From Phormidium ambiguum IAM M-71 (GTDB taxonomy: Bacteria; Cyanobacteriota; Cyanobacteriia; Cyanobacteriales; Aerosakkonemataceae), in NCBI RefSeq assembly GCF_001904725.1, contig NZ_MRCE01000025.1, positions 1-64,000 on the forward strand: a stretch of 64,000 bases of DNA, given 5' to 3'. This document shows, piece by piece, positions 55,944 to 63,554 of the stretch (its first letter is position 1; the number at the start of each line of letters is the position of its first letter). Made by a program: the position numbers and the translations under genes. The notes under the pieces were generated by a model, which was not told the origin of the DNA, searched no databases, and was given only the letters and a program-made list of their open reading frames with translations.

Positions 55944-56495
55944 ATGCCATCTTTATCACTTTCGGTACAATCAACAAATTATTACCGGAATGCTTCATTC
56001 CTGCAAAACAAAAAGAACGGTTTTCGATCGATCGCTTTCACTCTTCTTGCTAGCACCTTAACGATTACAACTGCATTACCAGTTTTTGCTGCAACATTTC
56101 CGGTAGCTACTGTCCAAAACCTCAGCATTGCCAGAAATTATCATCAAAATCGCAATATTCCTCAAGGAATTAATGTCGATCGATTGAGTCGAATTAGTCC
56201 TCAGCGAAAGAAACATATCCTTGAAGGTGATGCCACTGGTGGCGGACATGGGCCAGGAAGAGGTATTCCCGGTAAAAGCGAATTTCCTGCTCGATGGAGC
56301 GATCGCCAAGTTATCAAGTATATTTCTGATATCATTAAAGACCCTCACTCCCGATGGATTAAACAACCTGGTAAACCTCCGTTTAGATGGAGAATAGAAG
56401 GTACTAGAGAAGGTGTTGATATTAGAGTAATTGTAGAACCTCAAGGCCAAGGAGTTATTACAGCTTTTCCCACCAATCGCCCACGCAATCGATAA
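55944..56495 (+). CDS. Secreted EndoU-type RNase toxin
   Basis: A 183-residue exported protein: signal peptide about 25-49 (long polar n-region, cleavage near VFA-A), a short linker, then a C-terminal EndoU-like nuclease domain (about 88-183). The domain has HILEGDATGGGH (91-102, candidate catalytic H91 and H102), GKSEFPARWSD with K111, and the terminal EGTREGVDIRVIV and VITAFPTN segments that mark the bacterial EndoU_2 family. EndoU proteins are endoribonucleases often used as polymorphic-toxin tips. No carrier domain is attached. A MafI-like immunity gene follows 113 nt downstream. Confidence 0.85.
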   Translation: MPSLSLSVQSTNYYRNASFLQNKKNGFRSIAFTLLASTLTITTALPVFAATFPVATVQNLSIARNYHQNRNIPQGINVDRLSRISPQRKKHILEGDATGGGHGPGRGIPGKSEFPARWSDRQVIKYISDIIKDPHSRWIKQPGKPPFRWRIEGTREGVDIRVIVEPQGQGVITAFPTNRPRNR

Positions 56496-56516
56496 AAATT
56501 CTGGCAGGAAATTATC

Positions 56517-56562
56517 TGTATTTATCTGTGTTTATCTGTGTTTATCTGTGTTTATCTGTGGT
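56517..56562. repeat. Tandem TTTATCTGTG decamers
   Basis: Four to five nearly perfect head-to-tail decamers lie between the EndoU gene and the MafI-like immunity gene. The same unit occurs at 21234-21278. It is a slippage-prone tract and no coding feature. Confidence 0.85.
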
Positions 56563-56608
56563 TAAAATCAAAATTAAAAACTTGTGCAAAGAGGTCTAAA
56601 ACACAATT

Positions 56609-56884
56609 ATGCTTAACTATAAAATCGTAGAAAATAAGCTGAACAATGCTCTATCCTTAGCTGAAGGAATGCTACCCAAAGAATACATTGATATGGTGCG
56701 ATCGGACATCGAACAAGGAGGCGAATGGGTATTAGCTTTTGAAACTTTATGCGATTGTTTAATAGACCAAAACTTACCTATTTCTCAACAATTCTATGAA
56801 ATTTTAACAGAAATAGCTTCGCTGTTGAATCTAAAAGATAGACATCGTTTGGAGATGTTAAAACCTTTAGTCAGTAGGCAATAA
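56609..56884 (+). CDS. Putative MafI-family immunity protein
   Basis: A 91-residue soluble, helical, acidic protein. The GEWVLAFETLCDCLIDQNLPIS segment matches the core of the MafI immunity family known from Neisseria toxin loci, where MafI neutralises MafB toxins, some with EndoU tips. Its position directly after the EndoU gene supports the role. GAGG lies 14 nt upstream of the ATG, a long spacing. Identification rests on motif memory and position. Confidence 0.7.
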   Translation: MLNYKIVENKLNNALSLAEGMLPKEYIDMVRSDIEQGGEWVLAFETLCDCLIDQNLPISQQFYEILTEIASLLNLKDRHRLEMLKPLVSRQ

Positions 56885-56913
56885 CAAATCCGAGATTAAT
56901 ATCTATATTATTA

Positions 56914-59847
56914 CTAGTGACACAATACACTACCCTGACTTTCTACTCGATAAGGTGTAACTGTAGGTGCTTGAGCAGTTAGAACGATCGCACCATTACT
57001 CAAAACTACCCATCCCTGTGCCTCAACAATAGGGGAGTTGGCATTGTCAGTTCTGAGTCGATCGCTATTTCCCCTTTGTTCCCCTGTTTCCTCTAGCAAT
57101 TCCAAATCTTGCCAAAGTGTATCAGCAATTAAGGGAGCAGTGGGATTAGTGGGAACGCCGCCACGTCCAGTATTGACAAAACTGCTCGTCTCACTCCCCC
57201 GTGCTTCACAACCTCTTGCTAGAGATGGAGTACTGAAAGCGGTTGGTAGTTCGATCGCACCTTGAACCGGATCGATTTCTGGAGTATTAATATTGACAAC
57301 TCCATTCACGCCAAACTGAGAACTAGCAGTGATATCGCTCAAGGGAGTTTGTCGATCGCGGAATTCAATCCCATAAATACCTTGAGTTGTAATATTGATA
57401 TTGCCACCCCTTCCCGTAAAAGCATCGGCGGCGATATTGCTATTTTCAGTGGGAAAGGCAACCAGAAAACCAGTAGCGATCGCAATATTCCCCCCATCCC
57501 CTCCCGCTTCAGCAGTACCCGCTGTAGTTGATAAAGTACTACCCCGACGCAGCAGTAATAAATTTGGTACATCCAAGGTGATGTTACCTCCAGTATTACT
57601 GGTAGTTTCAGCAGAGATTTGAGCTTGATTATCCAAGGTTAGCGAATCTCCTTGGATGCGAATGTTGCCTCCTATTCCTCCAGTGGTGCTCACATATACT
57701 CCACTGGCTGCACCTGCTGGATCGACGATAGGTCTACCAAATTGCGCCAATCGAGCATTGAACGTAGGATCGAAGCCAGCAATTCGGATACTATCTGCTA
57801 CATCGATCGCAATATCACCCCCTTGTCCGCTGCTTGATGCCGTTGCGAGAATTTGTCCACCGCCTGTGAGTTCTAGGCTGTTTGCATTCACTTGAATGTC
57901 ACCACCACGAAAAGTATTTAGAGTTCTGGCACCAATAACTGCCCCATCTGCTATCCGCAAGCGATCGGTGACAACGTTAATACTCCCTCCCCGTCCGCTG
58001 GCTGTTTCTCGCGTACCACTAAAAAACCCACTGGAAGCGCCCAATGAGCTAGTCCCAGACAGATCGACGAGATCTGAGATATTGAGAAAAATGTTTCCGG
58101 CATCTCCCTGTCCAAAGGCACTAGTTTGCAATGCACCCCCACTATTTAAGATTAGCGATCGCGCCTGAATCGTCAAATCGCCAACTTTTCCTTGTCCAAA
58201 AGTCGAGAGTTGGATCAAACCTGAATTAGATAAAACAACCTTTTCAGCATCGATCTGAATGCTGCCACCATTGCCCACAGCCCCCGCCCCAAGTCCGCTA
58301 CTGATTCCATTCACAGAGTTAGCGCTATCAATTAGCAAAGTATCTTGAACTTGAATATTAATATTGCCTGAATCTCCCTGTCCGGCTGTAGTAACACTGA
58401 TTCCAGCCCCCCCTGTTATAGATAGCGACTCTGCTGTAATATTGATATTTCCTCCCCTGCCTATAGCTTCGAGAAAGACATCGCTATGAACGTTAGTAGT
58501 AAATCCACCGCTGGTTTTGCCATCTAAAACGACAGACCCGCTAATCTGAAGAGTAATGATGCCAGCATTTCCTCGCCCGGAGGTGCTAGCGGACAGTTCA
58601 GCACCCCCACCAAGAGAGAGAGAAGTTGCTTTAATCGTAATATTTCCTCCCTGTCCAACAGCTTGCTGTTGCACATTACTAAAAATTCCACTGGAAAAAC
58701 CATCCCTGTCTTCTCCCAAAATGGCAACGGATTCGGCTTGAATCGTGACATTTCCAGCATTTCCCTGTCCAAAGGTACTTGCTTGCAATTGAGTTCCGTT
58801 TGTCAAAGAAACTGATTGTGCGGTGATGGAAATATTACCTGCATTGCCAATTCCTTCCGATCGCACTGTATTTAAGATAGAAGTAGCATCGGTGATAGTT
58901 ACAACACCAGTAGCATTAATTGTAATGTCCCCTGCTTGACTGTTTGGGTTTACTGTTTCTGGGTTAATTCCCGATCGCAAAATGCTATCTGCGATCGCTA
59001 TATCATTAGCATTAAGCGCAATACTTCCCCCCGGTGTCCCCCGCACATTTAAGTCAGTTTGGAATTCATCGCGGCTTAAGGAAATATTTCCTCTGGCTAC
59101 ACCACTGGGAAAACTTAACTGTAAAGAGTCTGAGTTACTTATTATTTCTACTGTACCCGGAGCTACCAATCCTCCTAATTCAATTCGCCCTCCCACTGTC
59201 CGCAACAATGGCCCATTACCGATAACGTCACCCCCGATAAGGGCTAAAGTCCTGCCTGTCGGTACTTCCAGAACAGATTTCTGCACCTGAATGTTGCCAT
59301 TGTTGGCGTTGTATTGCAAACCAATTGGTACGTTAACTGTCAGCAATGAAGGTACTTGAGGATTTGTGGCGCTAAACTCGCTACCATCGGGAAATTTGAA
59401 GCTATTTGCCGTAGTTGCGAGAAAGGAGCCTCCTACATTTAATTGGGCATTCGGCCCAAATACAATGCCGTTGGGATTGATCAAAAACAGATCGGCATTA
59501 CCTAATACTCCCAATGTTCCTAGAATCTGGGAGCGATTGTTACCTGTAACTCGACTGAAAATTCTTTGAATATTGTTGGGATTGGCAAAGTTAACTTGTT
59601 GTCCTTCACCAATGTTGAATTCGGAGAAACTGTGGAATAAGTTAGCGCCTCTTGTTGCTCCTCCTTCGATGACGTTGTTGGGTGTGAGTTGCGATCGCTC
59701 ATTCCCCAAACTATTATCAGGAATAATTTGCGCCTGTATAAGTTTGGCGTTAAATATTTCCCCGGCTAAACTGACAAATACACTTCCTAATAATAGATTT
59801 GCCAAGAGCGATCGTAATCTCTGATTAGTTTTTAAGTAAAGCATCAA
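56914..59847 (-). CDS. TPS/filamentous-hemagglutinin N-terminal domain exoprotein
   Basis: A 977-residue predicted two-partner-secretion substrate. A signal peptide (about 1-40) is followed by a TPS domain (about 45-165) with the family motifs NPNGIVFGP and GGSFLATTANSF. A right-handed beta-helix of many GxxGNxxIxxxSLxLxxG-type repeats fills most of the rest. The C-terminus is a short non-repetitive end with a terminal cysteine. In cyanobacteria these proteins are surface adhesins or S-layer-like. No TpsB/Omp85 partner is in the window. Confidence 0.9.
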   Translation of the reverse strand: MMLYLKTNQRLRSLLANLLLGSVFVSLAGEIFNAKLIQAQIIPDNSLGNERSQLTPNNVIEGGATRGANLFHSFSEFNIGEGQQVNFANPNNIQRIFSRVTGNNRSQILGTLGVLGNADLFLINPNGIVFGPNAQLNVGGSFLATTANSFKFPDGSEFSATNPQVPSLLTVNVPIGLQYNANNGNIQVQKSVLEVPTGRTLALIGGDVIGNGPLLRTVGGRIELGGLVAPGTVEIISNSDSLQLSFPSGVARGNISLSRDEFQTDLNVRGTPGGSIALNANDIAIADSILRSGINPETVNPNSQAGDITINATGVVTITDATSILNTVRSEGIGNAGNISITAQSVSLTNGTQLQASTFGQGNAGNVTIQAESVAILGEDRDGFSSGIFSNVQQQAVGQGGNITIKATSLSLGGGAELSASTSGRGNAGIITLQISGSVVLDGKTSGGFTTNVHSDVFLEAIGRGGNINITAESLSITGGAGISVTTAGQGDSGNINIQVQDTLLIDSANSVNGISSGLGAGAVGNGGSIQIDAEKVVLSNSGLIQLSTFGQGKVGDLTIQARSLILNSGGALQTSAFGQGDAGNIFLNISDLVDLSGTSSLGASSGFFSGTRETASGRGGSINVVTDRLRIADGAVIGARTLNTFRGGDIQVNANSLELTGGGQILATASSSGQGGDIAIDVADSIRIAGFDPTFNARLAQFGRPIVDPAGAASGVYVSTTGGIGGNIRIQGDSLTLDNQAQISAETTSNTGGNITLDVPNLLLLRRGSTLSTTAGTAEAGGDGGNIAIATGFLVAFPTENSNIAADAFTGRGGNINITTQGIYGIEFRDRQTPLSDITASSQFGVNGVVNINTPEIDPVQGAIELPTAFSTPSLARGCEARGSETSSFVNTGRGGVPTNPTAPLIADTLWQDLELLEETGEQRGNSDRLRTDNANSPIVEAQGWVVLSNGAIVLTAQAPTVTPYRVESQGSVLCH

Positions 59848-59957
59848 ATATAATCACTCGCTTTGCTAATTTTTCCCTAATTACCAATGCCACCCGTATC
59901 TAAAAGCTAGATCTAACAGCATTTTGAATTCAATTCCCAAAATTATTCCCATTTAAT

Positions 59958-59985
59958 TGCATAAACCCAAAACGCCACCCGCAAA
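59958..59985 (+). promoter_or_regulatory. Bipartite element, copy b (first Ca-binding gene)
   Basis: TGCATAAAC at 59958-59966 and ACCCGCAAA at 59977-59985, start-to-start 19 nt, 98 nt before the ATG of the 262-residue gene. It also lies in the divergent region upstream of the hemagglutinin-type gene. Confidence 0.65.
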
Positions 59986-60083
59986 CATTGGTAGGAAATG
60001 AAATAGGTTGCTTCTTAAAAGAAGTATAAATCCCATCATTTTGAATTTTTTAACTAAAACCTTACCAAATAAAGGACGAAAAA

Positions 60084-60872
60084 ATGACAAGTATTATTGG
60101 TAACGAAGGCAATGACGTACTCTGGGGTACTTTCGATAACGATACAATCTTCGGGGCTTCTGGCGATGATGCCCTGTTAGGTCAGCACGGTGATGACCTA
60201 CTCTATGGTAATCAAGGTAACGATGTAATGTATGGTTATCTGGGCAATGACTTACTTCATGGCGGTAAAGGCAATGACTTGCTGTTTGGGGAAGAAGGCG
60301 ATGACCTAATGTTTGGTAATCTAGACGACGACTTACTATATGCTTCTGTGGGCAATGACACGCTCTACGGTGGTAAAGGCAATGACGCACTGTTTGGAGA
60401 GCAAGGCGATGATGTCCTATCAGGTGACTATGGTAACGATTACATCAATGGCGGCGGTGGTTCTGGAGAGTTTGATATCCTCACAGGTGATGCACTGCAT
60501 GACTCAACGGGCGATTTAGGTCAGGATATTTTCTCGTTAGCTACAAATGTTTTTACTCTTCCCTCTGGTCAAAGGATAGCCGATCCAGGCTATCTCAATG
60601 ATGACGTTCTCAATCCCAGCAACAGTAGAGGATTTGCTTTGATTACAGACTTTCAACTCGGAGAGGACATCGTTGAACTTGATGGTTATGCGGCTCATTA
60701 TCAACTGACTAATGTGTTCTGGGGTCAAAGTTTTGGCAGTGCGGATAAAGTAGATACTGCGATCGTCTACATCGGCCCAGAACAAGATAAGTTTGATGTA
60801 GTTGGTGTATTGCAAGATGTATCCCTTTCCTCTGCTTACTTGCAAACAAATGCCTTTACTTATCTAGGTTAA
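60084..60872 (+). CDS. Hemolysin-type calcium-binding repeat protein 1
   Basis: A 262-residue protein with about 14 nonapeptide repeats of GNDxLxGxxGDD type (about 6-140), which bind Ca2+ as a parallel beta-roll. A non-repeat C-terminal part of about 120 residues follows (DILTGDALHDSTGD onward), where RTX proteins normally hold the type I secretion signal. No N-terminal signal peptide. No type I exporter is in the window. Likely surface or extracellular; no enzymatic domain seen. Confidence 0.88.
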   Translation: MTSIIGNEGNDVLWGTFDNDTIFGASGDDALLGQHGDDLLYGNQGNDVMYGYLGNDLLHGGKGNDLLFGEEGDDLMFGNLDDDLLYASVGNDTLYGGKGNDALFGEQGDDVLSGDYGNDYINGGGGSGEFDILTGDALHDSTGDLGQDIFSLATNVFTLPSGQRIADPGYLNDDVLNPSNSRGFALITDFQLGEDIVELDGYAAHYQLTNVFWGQSFGSADKVDTAIVYIGPEQDKFDVVGVLQDVSLSSAYLQTNAFTYLG

Positions 60873-60910
60873 GGCTAATAAGAATTCCTGAGAATATAAC
60901 GCTGTTTTGG

Positions 60911-60935
60911 GGCGATCGCGCGATCGCCTTTTTTT
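60911..60935 (+). terminator. Rho-independent terminator after the first Ca-binding gene
   Basis: A palindrome of two fused HIP1-type octamers, GGCGATCGCGCGATCGCC, is followed by seven T residues. Confidence 0.85.
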
Positions 60936-61078
60936 CCTGTGTCTGTGCGATTTTTCCAGCATTACTTTAGCCAGTTTATGGTGATAAATAAACCTAATTC
61001 ATTTATAAAATATTTGATTTACAAGAAATCCCAGTCCCTAATACCTAGTCCCCAGTCCCCAGTCCCTAGTTTCTTCAG

Positions 61079-61106
61079 TGCATAAACTCTACAAGTTACC
61101 CGCAAA
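61079..61106 (+). promoter_or_regulatory. Bipartite element, copy c (second Ca-binding gene)
   Basis: TGCATAAAC at 61079-61087 and ACCCGCAAA at 61098-61106, start-to-start 19 nt, 67 nt before the ATG of the 337-residue gene. Confidence 0.65.
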
Positions 61107-61173
61107 GGATAAATAGTCAACTACTGAAGTTCGCTATTACCGATCGAATCACATCTATAAAGAGTAACTAAAC

Positions 61174-62187
61174 ATGGAATCTCACAACACTATTCTCTCA
61201 GACGATCAATTACTGACAAGCACAGATTCTCTAATCATTCAAAGTGATCTAACTGATATAAATTTAGACTCAATTGGCTTAGTTGAAGAAGTTCCTCTAT
61301 TTGAGGAAACTGATATAAATTTTTCTATCGTGTCTGGAGAAGCACCTCCACCCCTAGCACCAAATACAGGTAATGACACAATAACCCCAAGCACATTTTT
61401 ATTAGGTGATAGTAATCCTAATTACCTATCTGCTGTTAGTAGCTTTGTTGAATCTTACATCTGGGGTTTTGGGGGAAATGATACCCTCGTCGGCGGTTTC
61501 AATAATGACATCCTCAATGGTGGAGCAGATAATGACTTTCTTGATGGTAGATTAGGTGACGATTTACTCATCGGTGGAGCCGGAAATGATACACTTGATG
61601 GCAATTATGGCTATGACATTCTTGATGGTGGCGATGGTATAGACACTGCAACTTACCGTTTTTGGTGGGGAGGTATCAAAGCTAATTTAAAAACAGAAAC
61701 GGTCAATTTTTTCAACGATCCGACAAGCGGAATAGAATATGTGAGAGCGATCGAAAATGTAGTTGGTAGTCTGGGCAATGACGAAATTATCGGTAACTCA
61801 GCAAATAATGTTCTATTTGGTGAAAGGGGGAACGACTTTCTATCTGGTGAAGAAGGAAATGATTTTCTCCAAGGTTCTGAAAATTCTAATTTCGTTGAAC
61901 AAGATACTCTAACTGGAGGACTTGGAGCCGATACTTTTGTTCTCGGTACTGCTAATGGTGGGTCTTTCTATTTAGGAGATGGATTTGTCACTATTACAGA
62001 TTTCAAATGGTGGGAAAAAGATACTTTTCAGGTTGTAGGTAGCATCAATGACTATCATCTAGATAAGACGCAAAACTTTGGTGGTACTTCTTTATCGGAT
62101 ACTGCTATCTATCGCGGTAATGACTTAATTGCTGTGGCGCTGGATACGTTCGGTATTATGCCTGTTTTTGACTTTAAATCCGTTTAA
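61174..62187 (+). CDS. Hemolysin-type calcium-binding repeat protein 2
   Basis: A 337-residue RTX-type protein with an acidic N-terminus (about 1-85) and two blocks of GGxGNDxLxG nonapeptides (about 105-160 and 205-245), separated by the GIDTATYRFWWGGIKANL linker. The C-terminal part after about 250 (DTLTGGLGADTFVLG onward) resembles the preceding protein's. No N-terminal signal peptide; type I secretion expected. Related to but longer than its neighbour. Confidence 0.87.
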   Translation: MESHNTILSDDQLLTSTDSLIIQSDLTDINLDSIGLVEEVPLFEETDINFSIVSGEAPPPLAPNTGNDTITPSTFLLGDSNPNYLSAVSSFVESYIWGFGGNDTLVGGFNNDILNGGADNDFLDGRLGDDLLIGGAGNDTLDGNYGYDILDGGDGIDTATYRFWWGGIKANLKTETVNFFNDPTSGIEYVRAIENVVGSLGNDEIIGNSANNVLFGERGNDFLSGEEGNDFLQGSENSNFVEQDTLTGGLGADTFVLGTANGGSFYLGDGFVTITDFKWWEKDTFQVVGSINDYHLDKTQNFGGTSLSDTAIYRGNDLIAVALDTFGIMPVFDFKSV

Positions 62188-62210
62188 TTAGTTTCATCCA
62201 AAACTAGAGG

Positions 62211-62234
62211 AGTCCGACGCGATCGGACTTTTTT
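62211..62234 (+). terminator. Rho-independent terminator after the second Ca-binding gene
   Basis: A 7-bp stem AGTCCGA/TCGGACT with a CGCGA loop is followed by a run of six T residues. Confidence 0.85.
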
Positions 62235-62273
62235 CTGTAAGCATGGTTTTTAATGATTAAAATTTTTAATTAC

Positions 62274-62301
62274 TGCATAAACTGTACTATCTGTCCGCAT
62301 A
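62274..62301 (+). promoter_or_regulatory. Bipartite element, copy f (MshEN-like gene)
   Basis: TGCATAAAC at 62274-62282 and GTCCGCATA at 62293-62301, start-to-start 19 nt, 29 nt before the ATG at 62331. The second block is diverged but keeps CCGCA. Its presence argues against the upstream ATG at 62253 as start. Confidence 0.6.
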
Positions 62302-62330
62302 GTTTCATAGAAGCTTATAAATCAAAAAAG

Positions 62331-62612
62331 ATGATTTCTAACTACATTTTAACTGCTGAAACAACATCTATTAATAATCAACCTAAACCTATTCTTAAAA
62401 ATCTGCTTGCTCATTCAACTAAATTAGGTTGGATTCTAGTCAATAAAAAGATTATTTCTCACAGTCAATTGGAATTTGCCTTGAACGTTCAGTTTTGTGA
62501 AAATAAAAAACTTGGTGAAGTATTGGTAGAGCAAAAGTTAATTTCTCGTGAGGAATTGGAACTGGCTTTGAAGGAACAATATTGGCGCAGAAACGGATAT
62601 TGGGTGATTTAA
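62331..62612 (+). CDS. Small MshEN (T2SSE N-terminal)-like protein
   Basis: A 93-residue protein with two copies of the LGxxLVxxxxISxxxLExAL motif: LGWILVNKKIISHSQLEFAL and LGEVLVEQKLISREELELAL, followed by KEQYWRR. This is the MshEN fold, which binds cyclic di-GMP in the MshE ATPase. Here it stands alone without an ATPase. Start taken at the ATG at 62331; a longer form from 62253 would overlap the bipartite element. Function unknown; possibly a c-di-GMP-responsive adaptor. Confidence 0.72.
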   Translation: MISNYILTAETTSINNQPKPILKNLLAHSTKLGWILVNKKIISHSQLEFALNVQFCENKKLGEVLVEQKLISREELELALKEQYWRRNGYWVI

Positions 62613-62640
62613 TGAATCTCTTCTGGCGGGAGTCATAGTC

Positions 62641-62740
62641 ATATCAAATTCGGTAAATAAAGAACCCCACCCCAAACCCCTCCCCGTTTACGGGGAGGGG
62701 CTATGATATAAGGGCAATTTTATAGAGAATTGGTATTATT
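62641..62740. repeat. GC-rich palindromic repeat, copy 6
   Basis: CAAATTCGGTAAATAAAG, GAACCCCACCCCAAACCCC, the TCCCCGTTTACGGGGAGGGG core and a right tail ending AGAGAATTGGTATT. It lies between the convergent MshEN-like and DUF928 genes. Confidence 0.85.
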
Positions 62741-62743
62741 TGA

Positions 62744-63538
62744 TTAATTGCTAATTTTTTGTTCGGGGGTGCAGCAAGGTGTAAAGGGGATTTGAGTAAG
62801 GGATTCTAATTTTGCTTGTTGTAATAAACTTACCCAAGCATTTGCGATCGATCTTTGTCCAGAATTAGTCTGATAAAGTTTAGCTAAAATATTCAATGCT
62901 TCAAACCAAATTCCATTAGCTGCATACAAACTAACTTGTTCGATCGATGTTGCTGCTTGCAAGCGAATTTGTAAAGTTGAATCTGGGTTAATTCGCTGAA
63001 TAGTTCCTTCAACAAATACTGCTTTAGAAGGACTAGCTGGATCGCAATAAATTGAGAACATCCAAGAATAAGTTTTGCCTACTTCTAAGGATTTCACAGT
63101 GTCAGGAATTGTTAAATTAATTAAACCCGATCGTGTTCCGGCGGCTGTGAAATTAGTTCTATAAATGTAGTTGTTAGCAGAATCGTAAACAACAAATTCA
63201 ACAGGAGTTTTCTCTGTTAATTGCTTAGGTAAATAAAACCAAAATGTGGGCCGATCGCTAGTCGTTCTTCCCGAAATTCCACCATTTTGAGCAGGTACTA
63301 ATGCAGTCAAGGTTTCAAATTCTCGGCATGGGCCTCTACTAGCACCGCCTCGTTGTCTTCCGCTAGGTGAACCTTGACTCGGTGGCGTTGGATCGTTAAA
63401 AATAATTTGTGTTTCTTGAATATTTTGTTGATTAGAAACAGGTTGAGATAAAGTTGTTTTAATTGTACTACTTAGACCGAGTGCCGCTGCCAATGTACAA
63501 ATTTGTATGGAACGAAAACAGCTTTTAATCGGTAACAT
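62744..63538 (-). CDS. DUF928 domain exported protein
   Basis: A 264-residue cyanobacterial protein with a signal peptide (ICTLAAALGLSSTIKTTLS) and the DUF928 domain (about 55-240), recognisable by RGGASRGPC, LTALVPAQNGG, TTSDRPTFWFYLP and KTYSWMFSIYC. Function unknown. It is often found beside CHASE2-domain proteins, as here, 16 nt after the CHASE2 gene on the same strand. Confidence 0.85.
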   Translation of the reverse strand: MLPIKSCFRSIQICTLAAALGLSSTIKTTLSQPVSNQQNIQETQIIFNDPTPPSQGSPSGRQRGGASRGPCREFETLTALVPAQNGGISGRTTSDRPTFWFYLPKQLTEKTPVEFVVYDSANNYIYRTNFTAAGTRSGLINLTIPDTVKSLEVGKTYSWMFSIYCDPASPSKAVFVEGTIQRINPDSTLQIRLQAATSIEQVSLYAANGIWFEALNILAKLYQTNSGQRSIANAWVSLLQQAKLESLTQIPFTPCCTPEQKISN

Positions 63539-63554
63539 AAACTCTCATCAATCA

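Larger units (their letters stand above)
60873..61173. other. 301-nt spacer with terminator, tandem repeats and bipartite element
   Basis: No gene seen. It contains the terminator at 60911-60935, a one-sided set of CCAGTCCCTA and CCCCAGT units at about 61030-61070 (relatives of the element at 26861-27045), and bipartite element copy c at 61079-61106. Confidence 0.7.

Noticed and set aside
56517-56562. Short tandem TTTATCTGTG units as a possible CRISPR or att site
   Set aside because: Units are contiguous with no spacers and recur in an unrelated place (21234-21278), so a simple slippage repeat is more likely.
57038-59824. Several plus-strand frames of 60-100 codons in the hemagglutinin-type gene region
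   Set aside because: They are antisense to the regular beta-helix repeats of a clear 977-residue gene, with no ribosome-binding sites or family likeness.
60094-60390. Minus-strand frame rich in His, Arg and Cys opposite the Ca-binding repeats
   Set aside because: It is the complement of GGxGNDxL nonapeptide codons and therefore a shadow.
62253-62330. N-terminal extension of the MshEN-like protein
   Set aside because: This part overlaps copy f of the bipartite element and the domain starts after the ATG at 62331.
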